Shown piece by piece: positions 28,181 to 37,104 of a DNA stretch of 64,000 bases. The translations under genes were made by a program, and so were the position numbers. This DNA comes from Arenibacter catalasegens. GTDB lineage: Bacteria > Bacteroidota > Bacteroidia > Flavobacteriales > Flavobacteriaceae. Under the pieces are notes generated by a model. It saw only the letters and a program-made list of their open reading frames with translations. It did not search any database and was not told where the DNA came from. The stretch's first letter is position 1. Each line of letters opens with the position of its first letter. Location: positions 124,001 to 188,000 of the forward strand of contig NZ_PHQQ01000004.1 in the NCBI RefSeq assembly GCF_002909235.1, read 5' to 3'.

Positions 28181-31100
28181 TTATTGCTCCCCTACCCACT
28201 CTAAACTATTCCTTAGTATGGTCTGGTACGCCTTTAAATCATGGGCTCTTTCATCGTGCCCTAAAGTATTGCCAACAATTTTCGCTTTTGGATGTTTTAC
28301 AATCCAAACGGTGGGATATTCTTCACCTGATTTTAACCCGCGACTTACTGCCAAAACTTCTATCTCTGCCTCTGGATCCTTTTCCCAACGGTATAATTCG
28401 TCAACAATCCTGAATTTTGAGGGAACCCCCTTCATAATAGGATGATTGGGCTTTAGTACCCTCACTTCAAATTCTTGAAGATCCTCATGAGACCTAGAAC
28501 CACCACCTACCAGTGTTTTGTTATATTCGGGCCAATCCTCCCAATTGTACCAAGTGCTGGGATGGTTGATGAGCATATTCATCTCCCCTGCTTTTACACG
28601 CGACATGATGGCAGATTTTGTGTTCTTATCCAAAGGTTTGTTATTGCTTAGGAAAAGTACATCTGTAGATGGCACCATGATACCCAGTTCCATAGGGTTC
28701 TCTGTGTAGATTACCGTGTTCTTTCCTCCTTCACTAAGGATTTTACCATCTGCAATACCAAAATATTTAAGGAAGTCATGGGAACCACCGCCGCCCATTA
28801 CAGAAATTTTTTGGGCATCCTTATTTTCAGAAATATATGACCCAGGAGCGGTTACAATGATTACTCCCTGCATCATACGCCAATGCCCTGGAAAGGTACA
28901 GACATATGGATAAATGCCTGGGGTATCCGGAAGTTTAAAAACTACAGACCCAGTAACCCCTGGTGTCAACATTTCCGTTGCGGCCAATACATAGCGCGAT
29001 TTGGGAACATATCCCATTTTTTCTGCCTCGGGATTTTTAAGGAAGCCATCTACCATATCTCCAAAAGTGTCCAAACTTCCCGGTTGTATTACCACTAAAT
29101 TATGGGACATCTGATCTTTATTCTTCAAAACTATTTCCACGGTCTGACCAGCTGTGGCGTATAGGGTCTTCTTATCATAGGCCATTTCCTGATCAACAGT
29201 ATTAAGTACAAAGGTAACATCGGCCTTTATTTTTCCGACTTTGCCTATGCCTAAATCAATATATTGTTTCCCTCCAGTATTTGCGCAATGCACTGCAATT
29301 AGGTTTTTGCCCTTTTTGAATAATTCGCCCTTCTCCGCATCTAGCTTTATGTATTTATACGATTTACTTGACCCCACTTCCGCAATCAAAAGTTGTCCGT
29401 TGACATAAATTTCATAATCGTCGTCATGGGCAATCTTCAATACTGGTTCAGTTACTTCATCTGTAATAACCACTTCTTGTCGCATCCAGATATCTGAGCT
29501 GCTCCAATTGGTATTCGCATTCTTAATTTTATCACCACCGAACATGGCAGCTCCCTTCTTCCAATCCGAATCATTGAATTCTGATTTCATCCAGTTTTCG
29601 GAAGGTTTCTCATTTGTATAATTCCAAATAGTCTTTTTCTCTTCCGCCGAGGGTACCAGCAATACTAAGGAGGACGGATCTACTGTCTCAAAATTGGACT
29701 CCCTATAATAAATCTTTAGTGCGGCATTGATCCATTTATCCGAAGTACTGGAATCATCCTGAGCAATATTTTCTATTTCCGCATACAAGGCATTGGATTC
29801 TGGCAGTTGTCCTGCCTTTAAAATCGCAGCCAGCTTGATCTGTGGATCGGAACTTTTTAAGAGTCCAGATTGTGCAAGACTTTCACTACTTTCCTTCGTT
29901 AATGGCAATAAGGCCAGTGCGGCACGTTTTACGGCATAGGAAGTATTGATCAAGGCATTTACAACCACCTCGTTGGCAGCCGCATTGGTACCGTTAAGTG
30001 CGCCCAATCCGTTTAAGGTCCATAAGGCATGTAATGCACCAGCATTGAGGCCACTTTTATCACTATCATTGTTCCCGGCCAATTTAATAAGGTCTGGAAT
30101 TAGTGATACTTTCTTATTCTCCACGATCATACGTTGAGCGGTAGTCCGCCAAAACATATTATCACTTTGCACGGCTTCTAAAAGTTCTTCCTCGTTATTT
30201 GGATTTAATGAGGTTATATCTGAATCATCACCATCCTCATGGGTAATTATATATATTCTACCATGCCCGTAATCCCTCAAATTATTTTTATGGGCATTCC
30301 CTTCACCTTTATCGGCGTTCCAAATCTGATTGTCCATTCCGCGCTTATCCGGGTTATGCTGAATTACCGGGTTGTACCAGTCGGCAACCCATAAATTGCC
30401 ATCCGGGCCAGTTTCAGCAAAAACAGGAGCTGTCCAGGCATCGGTACTGGCAAAAATATTTCCACCGTCAACCTCTTTATACCCTGCCCCATCCTTGACG
30501 ATTTTTGCTATGTGTACCAAATGTCCAGTAGGCTCTGAAACATACATTTGATTTTGATAAGCCTCCGGATAATTTCTGGCCGTATAAAAATTAGCACCAG
30601 CGGCTGCAGTATATCCCCCTCGAACATCTACCTGTTGTAGCGGAATAGTATCTACTGAAGTAATCTCATAGTGTCCTTGAATAAAATCGGCATTGACTGC
30701 CCAAGAAGGCAGTTTCTTTAAATAATCATAATGTTTTAGGGGTATGCCTACATAACAACAATGGTTATTATTGGCTGTAGATCCAAATATTTCAAAATTC
30801 TCGTTAAAACCAAGTCCCCAGGTATTGTTGTTGAATTGGCCCACGGGTTCAAAATAAGAGCCATCCTTGGCAAATTTGTAGACGCCCATTTTAAATTCAA
30901 CTGGTTTACCCTGAAATTGATTTTCAAATCCGGAATATCCTACGGAACCCCATATCATGTTATCTACGCCATAGCGTAAATTGGAAGGTCCGGCATGGGT
31001 GTCAAAGGTTCCGAAACCTTCGAACAGAACGGTACTTTTGTCCATTTTGTCGTCTCCATCGGTATCTTCCAAAAAAACCATATTAGGTGCTTGGGAAACA

Positions 31101-31522
31101 ATGGCCCCGCCCCTTACCAAGGTAATTCCTGTGGTCAACTTTTGCTCGGTGGCGAAATCAATAAAGGTATCTGCCTTACCATCCCCATTGGTATCTTCAC
31201 AGATAGTAATCCTATCACCTCCAACATCATTGCCAAGACCATGGGGGTAATCCTTTGACTGTACTACCCAAAGCCTTCCCCTTTCATCCCAAGTAAAAGC
31301 GATGGGATTAATTATATTGGGTTCCGCTGCAAATAATTTAGCGCTAAAACCCTCAGGAAGTTGAATGTGTTTTTGGGAATCTTCTGGACTTAGAGGGTTC
31401 TGAACCTTAGGGTTTTCACCGGTATAAGTCAACGGAGGAGGAGGTGCTTTTTCTCCTGAGCAGCTAGATAAAAGGACCATTCCACAGATTAGTAAGGAAA
31501 GGTAAGCAGTTAAATTTTTCAT
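28181..31522 (-). CDS. Lipoprotein: sorbosone dehydrogenase-like propeller, HEAT, cupredoxin and ThuA domains
   Basis: I place the start at 31522, giving a lipoprotein signal (MKNLTAYLSLLICG, lipobox LLSSC); the frame opens 12 codons earlier without a signal. Length is 1113 residues. Order: glucose/sorbosone dehydrogenase-like beta-propeller of the PVC type (about 50-440, GFSAKLFAAEPNIINPIAF and several DxNGDGKAD-like loops), helical HEAT-like region (about 445-610), beta-sandwich (about 645-765), blue copper domain (about 790-900) with ligands H in MSHNLVV, C and H in YVCTFPGHW and a following Met, and a ThuA-like domain to the C-terminus. No CxxCH haem motif is present. Likely a surface or periplasmic oxidoreductase passing electrons to the copper centre; substrate unknown. 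It is last in the minus-strand operon with the glycerate kinase. Confidence 0.85.
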   Translation of the reverse strand: MKNLTAYLSLLICGMVLLSSCSGEKAPPPPLTYTGENPKVQNPLSPEDSQKHIQLPEGFSAKLFAAEPNIINPIAFTWDERGRLWVVQSKDYPHGLGNDVGGDRITICEDTNGDGKADTFIDFATEQKLTTGITLVRGGAIVSQAPNMVFLEDTDGDDKMDKSTVLFEGFGTFDTHAGPSNLRYGVDNMIWGSVGYSGFENQFQGKPVEFKMGVYKFAKDGSYFEPVGQFNNNTWGLGFNENFEIFGSTANNNHCCYVGIPLKHYDYLKKLPSWAVNADFIQGHYEITSVDTIPLQQVDVRGGYTAAAGANFYTARNYPEAYQNQMYVSEPTGHLVHIAKIVKDGAGYKEVDGGNIFASTDAWTAPVFAETGPDGNLWVADWYNPVIQHNPDKRGMDNQIWNADKGEGNAHKNNLRDYGHGRIYIITHEDGDDSDITSLNPNNEEELLEAVQSDNMFWRTTAQRMIVENKKVSLIPDLIKLAGNNDSDKSGLNAGALHALWTLNGLGALNGTNAAANEVVVNALINTSYAVKRAALALLPLTKESSESLAQSGLLKSSDPQIKLAAILKAGQLPESNALYAEIENIAQDDSSTSDKWINAALKIYYRESNFETVDPSSLVLLVPSAEEKKTIWNYTNEKPSENWMKSEFNDSDWKKGAAMFGGDKIKNANTNWSSSDIWMRQEVVITDEVTEPVLKIAHDDDYEIYVNGQLLIAEVGSSKSYKYIKLDAEKGELFKKGKNLIAVHCANTGGKQYIDLGIGKVGKIKADVTFVLNTVDQEMAYDKKTLYATAGQTVEIVLKNKDQMSHNLVVIQPGSLDTFGDMVDGFLKNPEAEKMGYVPKSRYVLAATEMLTPGVTGSVVFKLPDTPGIYPYVCTFPGHWRMMQGVIIVTAPGSYISENKDAQKISVMGGGGSHDFLKYFGIADGKILSEGGKNTVIYTENPMELGIMVPSTDVLFLSNNKPLDKNTKSAIMSRVKAGEMNMLINHPSTWYNWEDWPEYNKTLVGGGSRSHEDLQEFEVRVLKPNHPIMKGVPSKFRIVDELYRWEKDPEAEIEVLAVSRGLKSGEEYPTVWIVKHPKAKIVGNTLGHDERAHDLKAYQTILRNSLEWVGEQ

Positions 31523-31590
31523 TTTTCGATTTTTCAAATTATAAATTACTATGGTCAAGTTTAAATTGGATTAAATTGCTATAAGAACCA

Positions 31591-32001
31591 TCAGACTCGC
31601 GGACGGTACCCAGAATATGGAGCATTTTCACTTACATCTACCGTTCCCGCTTCCCAACCTTCTGGTGGGGAAAGGATGGCCAAAAATTCCAACTCTTCTT
31701 CCCCAGCGTTAAAAGTCCCATGGGCAACATTGGCTCCAATATAGACGGAGTCCCCCTTTTTCAATATCTGCATCTCATCTTCTATCCATTGTTCTGCAGT
31801 ACCCTTTAGCACATAAAGTATTTCGTTCATTTCTGGATGAACGTGAAAGTTATGACCACCACCCTTGGGCATCACCACCTTTACCATATAGGAGTCGGCA
31901 TGTTTAATAATTTCGGGATGATAGTGCCAATAATGTACCCGCCCAAAGGCCTTTTCGTACATTAGGTCCTTTTCCTTTACAAATTTCCAATTCCTGTCCA
32001 T
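31591..32001 (-). CDS. Small cupin-domain protein
   Basis: 136 residues, single cupin barrel. Motif 1 with metal ligands is HNFHVHPEMNEILYVLKG and motif 2 is GDSVYIGANVAHGTFNAG, so His and Glu ligands for a metal ion are present. No signal peptide, hence cytoplasmic. It starts 7 bp after the TIM-barrel gene stop and about 68 bp before the lipoprotein start, within the same minus-strand operon. Such cupins often isomerise or bind sugar acids, which would fit the operon, but the substrate is not known. Confidence 0.85.
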   Translation of the reverse strand: MDRNWKFVKEKDLMYEKAFGRVHYWHYHPEIIKHADSYMVKVVMPKGGGHNFHVHPEMNEILYVLKGTAEQWIEDEMQILKKGDSVYIGANVAHGTFNAGEEELEFLAILSPPEGWEAGTVDVSENAPYSGYRPRV

Positions 32002-32008
32002 AGATATC

Positions 32009-32869
32009 TTAAAGGGTTAAGGCTTTAAATTCCCTGGTCAAATTAGTCAAGGATTGTTCAATTCCCATTCTTTCCAATGATGATGCCCCTACAAAGCCGT
32101 GCAGGCCTTTACAATGCTCCAGAACATATTTTACGTCAGCAGGTGTATTGATTGGTCCACCATGGGCAAGAAGGAAGGTGTCGGGATTCGCTTTTTTCAC
32201 TGCATCAACAATTAGTTGTGTGCGTTCCAGAGCATCATCCATTGATGCCGAAGCACTGGTAACCCCAATAGATCCACCGACCGTTGTACCTACATGGGCA
32301 ATTATGGCATCGGCTCCTACATCTGCCATTTGTATAGCCTCCTCCGGTTTGCCTACATAAACCACGGAAAACAAGTCCATTTTGGTGGCCAAATTAACCA
32401 TATCCACTTCTTTTTGAAAACTCATTCCCGTTTCTTCAAGGACCCTTCTAAAATGACCATCAATAATGGAATGCGTTGGGAAATTATTTACACCTGAGAA
32501 TCCCATATCTTTCACTTTCCCCAAAAAGTGCCACATTCTTCTCCTTGGGTCACTTCCATGGACACCACATATAACAGGAACTTCCTCTACTACTGGCAAA
32601 ACCTCAAATTCACCTATTTCCATGGCTACTGCGTTGGCATCACCATAGGCCATCATACCGGCTGTTGAACCGTGCCCGGACATTCTAAACCTGCCGGAGT
32701 TATATATAATGATCAAATCGGCGCCTCCCTTTTCTATAAATTTAGCACTGATTCCAGTTCCCGCTCCGGCAGCTATAATTGCCTTTTTTTGATTAACTAC
32801 TAATTGTAATCTATCTCTAACTTCTTGTTTAGTGTAAGGGTTTCCTTTCCCCGTCCATGGATTCGGCAT
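32009..32869 (-). CDS. Phosphoenolpyruvate hydrolase-like TIM barrel (PF09370 type)
   Basis: 286 residues, predicted TIM barrel. Characteristic segments are IIAAGAGTGISAKFIEKGGA, IIIYNSGRFRMSGHGS, PVICGVHGSDPRRRM, GVNNFPTHSIIDGHFR and AHVGTTVGGSIG. The family is annotated as PEP hydrolase or signal-transduction TIM barrel and forms the C-terminal half of plant Tm-1 proteins. Here it lies 77 bp after the stop of the Tm-1-like N-terminal-domain gene, so the two halves are separate neighbouring genes. The true reaction in this operon is unknown; hydrolysis, aldol cleavage or decarboxylation of a sugar-acid intermediate would all fit. Confidence 0.8.
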   Translation of the reverse strand: MPNPWTGKGNPYTKQEVRDRLQLVVNQKKAIIAAGAGTGISAKFIEKGGADLIIIYNSGRFRMSGHGSTAGMMAYGDANAVAMEIGEFEVLPVVEEVPVICGVHGSDPRRRMWHFLGKVKDMGFSGVNNFPTHSIIDGHFRRVLEETGMSFQKEVDMVNLATKMDLFSVVYVGKPEEAIQMADVGADAIIAHVGTTVGGSIGVTSASASMDDALERTQLIVDAVKKANPDTFLLAHGGPINTPADVKYVLEHCKGLHGFVGASSLERMGIEQSLTNLTREFKALTL

Positions 32870-32945
32870 AATTTTCTTTTAGTTTTGATTAATTGATTTT
32901 CGTTGAAATTTTTAATTGCTGTTCTTCAATTGATATTATATGAAA

Positions 32946-34193
32946 TCAGGATTCTTTAATTAATTCCAGTAAGCGTTTTACGGCTTGTTCTGCAAAATCC
33001 TCGGTGTTGATATTTGAGTTTACCTCCAATACCTTAATATTATTATTTACATGGCTTTTAATGGAATTGAACAATTCCTGATCTATAGATGGATTATGGA
33101 ACACTTCCCTGACTCCACCAATTTGGGATAGGCCTCCCAAGGGAAGTAATACGGTCACGGGAGCCTTGGACTTATTAAGTTTTTCGCCCATAGTCTTTCC
33201 AAGAATTCTGTTCTCTTCTTCATTGGTTCGCATTAGGGTTACATCTGGTGCCCAACTGAATAATTGTCGGTCCTTATATTTTTCTGGTACAGTATTCAAA
33301 GGGCCAAAATTGACCATATCCATACATCCAGGTACTATAACTTGGGGAATTCCCATTTTAGATGCGGCTGTTAATCTGTCCGGGCCGGCACTGCATATTC
33401 CGCCGCAAAGTTCATCGGCCAACTCGGTGGTGGTAATGTCCAATATGGCATTAAAACAGCCATCCAAGGTTAGATCTTCCATGGTCTTACCTCCTGTCCC
33501 GACCGAATGGAATGCCATTACCTCAAACCCCTTTAATTTCAATAACTCCGAACATTTATCCACACATAGGGTGGTATTACCAAAAACACTAATGGCTATA
33601 GATTTACCCTGTCTTATGTTATCAGATACCGAAGTTTGCGTCATTCCGACAATGGCGGCAGCCGCTTGGCGTATTACGACTTTACTAATATTATTTAGAC
33701 CTGCCACATCAACAATGGATGGCATTAAGGTAATGTCTTTACTCCCAATATGTTCTGACAAGTCTTTAGTTGCCAAAGTACTGACACATAGTTTGGGGAT
33801 ACCAAAAGGTAGCGCTTGCATTGCCTTGAGGGTAATAAAAGTACCTCCACCACCACCCATACCTATAATGCCATGAGCTTTGTTCTGGGAAAAAAGTTCT
33901 GCAATTATAATTGCTGCCCCATTGCCCATAACTTCAATAGCCCAACCACGATCCTTTCGGTCACGTAGGTGGGATATGGTGGTCCCTCCACTTATCGCCA
34001 CAGTTTCCGCCTCAAAATGTATGGGAAATAAATCAGTAGATCCCATTACCCCTGTATTAATGGTAATTACCTTAGTTCCTAATTGTATTAATGAGTTATA
34101 TAAATAGGCGAAATCTTCTGCCTTGGTATCGAAGCACCCCACCATTATAATATTTCTTTGGTCTGACAAAAGTTTTTTCGGTGTTATACTCAT
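32946..34193 (-). CDS. Tm-1-like ATP-binding protein (UPF0261)
   Basis: I choose the Met at 34193 (MSITPKK) because an AAGGA ribosome binding site precedes it and the longer frame from 34265 would overlap the upstream glycerate kinase. It has 415 residues. Family features: IIMVGCFDTKAEDFAYL at the N-terminus, GMGGGGGTFITLKAMQALPFG, a central VFGNTTLCVDKC segment, FHSVGTGGKTMEDL and a C-terminal VLLPLGGLSQ. The family corresponds to the N-terminal ATP-binding domain of tomato Tm-1. The bacterial function is not established to my knowledge. It lies 23 bp after the glycerate kinase stop and upstream of the TIM-barrel gene that corresponds to the other half of Tm-1, so the two products probably form a complex or act in sequence. 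Confidence 0.85.
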   Translation of the reverse strand: MSITPKKLLSDQRNIIMVGCFDTKAEDFAYLYNSLIQLGTKVITINTGVMGSTDLFPIHFEAETVAISGGTTISHLRDRKDRGWAIEVMGNGAAIIIAELFSQNKAHGIIGMGGGGGTFITLKAMQALPFGIPKLCVSTLATKDLSEHIGSKDITLMPSIVDVAGLNNISKVVIRQAAAAIVGMTQTSVSDNIRQGKSIAISVFGNTTLCVDKCSELLKLKGFEVMAFHSVGTGGKTMEDLTLDGCFNAILDITTTELADELCGGICSAGPDRLTAASKMGIPQVIVPGCMDMVNFGPLNTVPEKYKDRQLFSWAPDVTLMRTNEEENRILGKTMGEKLNKSKAPVTVLLPLGGLSQIGGVREVFHNPSIDQELFNSIKSHVNNNIKVLEVNSNINTEDFAEQAVKRLLELIKES

Positions 34194-34216
34194 TCTTATT
34201 CCTTCTAAATAGGGCT

Positions 34217-35356
34217 TCAAGCTTGATTGAAACAAATTATGGTGGACATTATATTTTTGGCACAATCCTGAATGAGCTTTGGGGCTTGGTCAATAGCTTG
34301 CTTTAGTTCCATAGGTTGATTTACAATAGAATATACAGCGCTTACTCCAATATTGTATATCCCTTCTATATTGTCACCTATTTTTCCGGTAATTACAATT
34401 ACAGGCACATCATACTTCTTTGCCAACTTCGCTATCCCCGATATTGTTTTGCCATGCAAGGTTTGTTCATCAATTTTGCCTTCTCCTGTAAACACGACGT
34501 CAGCCTGTTTTATATATTCTTCAATTTTCAAGGTTTCCAATATTAATCCTATCCCATTTACTAGATGGCCCTTCAAAAACGCCATAAGCCCTGCACCGGT
34601 TCCTCCAGCTGCCCCAGCTCCTGGAATGTTAGAGATATCTATTCCCACGGTTGCCTTAATTATTTTGGCATAATGGGCCAAGTTACCATCCAATAATTCC
34701 AAGGCTTCAATATTCCCGCCTTTTTGCCCCCCATATACCATAGAAGCACCCTTTGTCCCTGTCAGGGGATTGGAAACATCGCAGGCAACGATCACTTCAC
34801 AACTTTGAATTCTTTTATCAAAATTGGATAAATCTATTTTGTGTAACTCATTTAAACTACCTCCACCCTCATTAATCTCCTCTCCTTTTTCATTTAAAAA
34901 TTTGGCGCCCAGAGCCCGAATCATACCTGCTCCCCCATCATTGGTAGCACTGCCTCCTATACCAATAATAATTTTAGTGCACCCATTTTCCAAAGCATCC
35001 CGTATTAATTGCCCAGTACCATAGGTAGAAGTTAATAAGGGATTTTTTTCATCCTCCTGTAGTAATTCCAATCCAGAGGCTTTGGCCATCTCTATGACTG
35101 CGGTTTTCTTATCCTTTAAAATTCCGTATTCAGCAAGAATTTTTCGCATAAGTGGATCTTTTACAGATACGGACACTCTTGTTCCTCCAGCACCTGTCAT
35201 GATAGCCTCCAGCACTCCTTCACCACCGTCGGAAATCGGGATTTCATGTATTTCTGCATGAGGGGTAATCTTTCGTATTCCCTTAGCTATATTGGATGCC
35301 ACTTCCCTCGCTGATAAACATTCCTTAAAGGAGTCGGGGGCAATTACGATATTCAT
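34217..35356 (-). CDS. Glycerate kinase (GarK/GlxK family)
   Basis: 379 residues, standard family length. Motifs: MNIVIAPDSFKECLSAREVA at the start, the IPISDGGEGVLEAI loop, IIIGIGGSATNDGGAGMIRA, and VVFTGEGKIDEQTLHGKT toward the C-terminus. It phosphorylates D-glycerate, normally at C2 in this family, to 2-phosphoglycerate in the cytoplasm. It is the first gene of a five-gene minus-strand operon with Tm-1-like protein, TIM barrel, cupin and lipoprotein. Its promoter is the 48-bp element at 35391-35438, which is also found before the plus-strand dehydrogenase/aldolase set. This ties the operon to breakdown of a substrate yielding glycerate. Confidence 0.93.
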   Translation of the reverse strand: MNIVIAPDSFKECLSAREVASNIAKGIRKITPHAEIHEIPISDGGEGVLEAIMTGAGGTRVSVSVKDPLMRKILAEYGILKDKKTAVIEMAKASGLELLQEDEKNPLLTSTYGTGQLIRDALENGCTKIIIGIGGSATNDGGAGMIRALGAKFLNEKGEEINEGGGSLNELHKIDLSNFDKRIQSCEVIVACDVSNPLTGTKGASMVYGGQKGGNIEALELLDGNLAHYAKIIKATVGIDISNIPGAGAAGGTGAGLMAFLKGHLVNGIGLILETLKIEEYIKQADVVFTGEGKIDEQTLHGKTISGIAKLAKKYDVPVIVITGKIGDNIEGIYNIGVSAVYSIVNQPMELKQAIDQAPKLIQDCAKNIMSTIICFNQA

Positions 35357-35390
35357 TATAACTTAATTTGATTTTTTTTAAACATTTGGT

Positions 35391-35438
35391 GTGCTCTTTA
35401 CAAATATAGGGTATACTACAGCTGTTTTATAGCCTATA
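35391..35438 (-). promoter_or_regulatory. Copy A of a shared 48-bp promoter/operator element
   Basis: On the minus strand it begins with the 11-bp palindrome TATAGGCTATA (35438-35428) and, 19 bp later, contains TATATTTG (35408-35401), an exact TAnnTTTG promoter box about 45 bp before the glycerate kinase start. It matches 36683-36730 on the plus strand at 41 of 48 positions by my manual alignment. The palindrome would overlap the -33 region, so it is a good operator candidate. Confidence 0.7.
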
Positions 35439-35571
35439 TTTCACCCAAAACATATAATATATTGTCCATCATAAATTAAACATTCTTTATTATGATTTTA
35501 TCCATTATGGCAATCCCTTAGAGGGTTATTTTAAATAATCCAGGGCAAAGTTTCAGAAATGTAACTTTCTT

Positions 35572-36390
35572 CTAATTCTCTTTCGATTTTAAACTTACAA
35601 AATCCACTAGCAAGGGAAAGGCCGGTTCGGTCATATTGTGTCCATAGCCGTCCATTTCGTAAAGGGTGATATCTAGATTTCCTACTACCTTCATCATCCT
35701 ATAGAAATAGGCATTCTCTTCATAACGCCCCAGCATCTCTTTTTCACGATCCCCGGTGATCAACAGTGTTGGAGGTGTATTTTTGCGTACATGAAATAAT
35801 GGTGCCCATTTATCTATTATAGGCTGCTCCCCAGGAATTCCCAGTTCCTTTCTTATCGTAAAATGAGTTATAGTATGACCACTAAAAGGAACCAGTCCAG
35901 CTACCTTATCCGAATCAATATTGTATTTCTTTAACCAACTTTTGTCCATAACGGACATTAAGGCCAAGTATCCCCCCGCGGAATGGCCTGAAACAAATAT
36001 CTGATTTGCGTCACCATTAAAGCGGTGTATATTTTTAAATACCCAAGCGATGGCAGCCGTAGCATCTGCAATACAGGTTTCGGCTTTTACATTAGGGGAA
36101 AGTCTGTACCCTACTCCTATCACGCAAAATCCTTTATTTTTTAAGGCTGATGGAATTTCCTTTTGACCAGCCGTTAACCCCCCTCCATGAAACCAGATAA
36201 CCACAGGAGCCTTTGGTTTATCCTCCGGGTAATAAATATCCATGAGGCATTTCTGTTTCATGTAGTCCGTTTGATCGTCAATGGGGGAATCATAATAATA
36301 CACATCCTCCAATGTCTTATACTCTAAGGCCTGACTATAGGAGTATATGGGCAAAACGGCCAAAAACATGTAAATAAGTACCTTACTCAT
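35572..36390 (-). CDS. Secreted alpha/beta hydrolase (esterase)
   Basis: 272 residues. A signal peptide (MSKVLIYMFLAVLPIYSYSQA) is followed by an esterase of the BD-FAE/hormone-sensitive-lipase type: oxyanion motif VVIWFHGGGLTAGQ, nucleophile serine in VSGHSAGGYLALM, a likely catalytic Asp in LLITGDREKEML and a late His in DGYGHNM. It probably removes acyl or methyl esters from an extracellular substrate in the periplasm. It lies between the two promoter elements of the catabolic locus, on the minus strand but 215 bp downstream of neither operon gene, so it may have its own promoter. Substrate unknown. Confidence 0.85.
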   Translation of the reverse strand: MSKVLIYMFLAVLPIYSYSQALEYKTLEDVYYYDSPIDDQTDYMKQKCLMDIYYPEDKPKAPVVIWFHGGGLTAGQKEIPSALKNKGFCVIGVGYRLSPNVKAETCIADATAAIAWVFKNIHRFNGDANQIFVSGHSAGGYLALMSVMDKSWLKKYNIDSDKVAGLVPFSGHTITHFTIRKELGIPGEQPIIDKWAPLFHVRKNTPPTLLITGDREKEMLGRYEENAYFYRMMKVVGNLDITLYEMDGYGHNMTEPAFPLLVDFVSLKSKEN

Positions 36391-37104
36391 GGAAAAATTA
36401 GATTTAAGTTGAATTTATAGCGGAAATCTTAAAAACACTTTAAAAATAGTATCCTACCCTTGCATACGCACTATAATTACCCGTTTAATTTTGATAAAAT
36501 GTTATTTTTTAGGATGATTTATTTCAATCGGTCAATAGAATGCAAGAATCCTTCCCCAATAAATTTGGTATTGTTCCTGAATTATCAGAAGCCACAATAT
36601 AAAGTGATGTTATTCAAATGGAAAAGTATGATTACCAATTTATAATTCTTGAAGGTCAAAATATGATCTTAAATAGATAAATTATAGGCTATAAAACGCT
36701 TATGGTATATCCTATATTTGTAAAGAGCTCCTAGGGTTTTTTAGGGAATTGGCCTATGTTCTTTAAATTAATGAGGTAAAAAAGAAGAAACATGGAATGT
36801 AAATAGGGCCGCATTTGATACCCTAATTCCAATTTTTCAGAAAAGTTATATTACCCATTATGCTCCATAAGCGCTATACTGAATCATAGTTCACTATTTT
36901 TCATTTGAATCGAACAAATAATTATATAAGTTTTTAAAAACCATTATGTTAGATGTGTATAATTGATTTTTTAATTCAAGTTAAATATTTGGTACACTTT
37001 TAAAAATCAAGACTACTATACAGGGTATGGACCATTAATTGAGACCTTGATTTCAGTTTTATGTAGTTATATTGAGGTCTTTAAAAGAAAATAAATTTTT
37101 GATT
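36391..37104. other. Long intergenic region upstream of the dehydrogenase/aldolase operon
   Basis: 714 bp. It contains the shared promoter element at 36683-36730. From the inferred start of transcription just after 36720 to the ATG at 37105 would be a leader of about 380 nt. I found no open frame with a recognisable product, no tRNA and no clear terminator-like hairpin in it. A motif AAATATTTGGTACAC (around 36984) resembles AAACATTTGGTGTGC at about 35379, which may be chance. Confidence 0.55.
36683..36730 (+). promoter_or_regulatory. Copy B of a shared 48-bp promoter/operator element
   Basis: Plus strand: palindrome TATAGGCTATA (36683-36693), 19 bp, then TATATTTG (36713-36720) and TAAAGAGC. 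The spacing and both boxes are identical to copy A at 35391-35438 on the other strand; seven positions differ, six of them between the two boxes. It faces the dehydrogenase/aldolase genes, although the first start codon is about 385 bp downstream. Confidence 0.7.

Noticed and set aside
31523..31558. Upstream start of the lipoprotein gene
   Set aside because: The longer frame would place 12 residues before a clean lipoprotein signal, so the Met at 31522 is preferred.
36975..37000. AAATATTTGGTACAC as a repeat of the motif near 35379
   Set aside because: Only about 12 of 15 positions match, in AT-rich DNA and in the same orientation although the operons are divergent; not strong enough.
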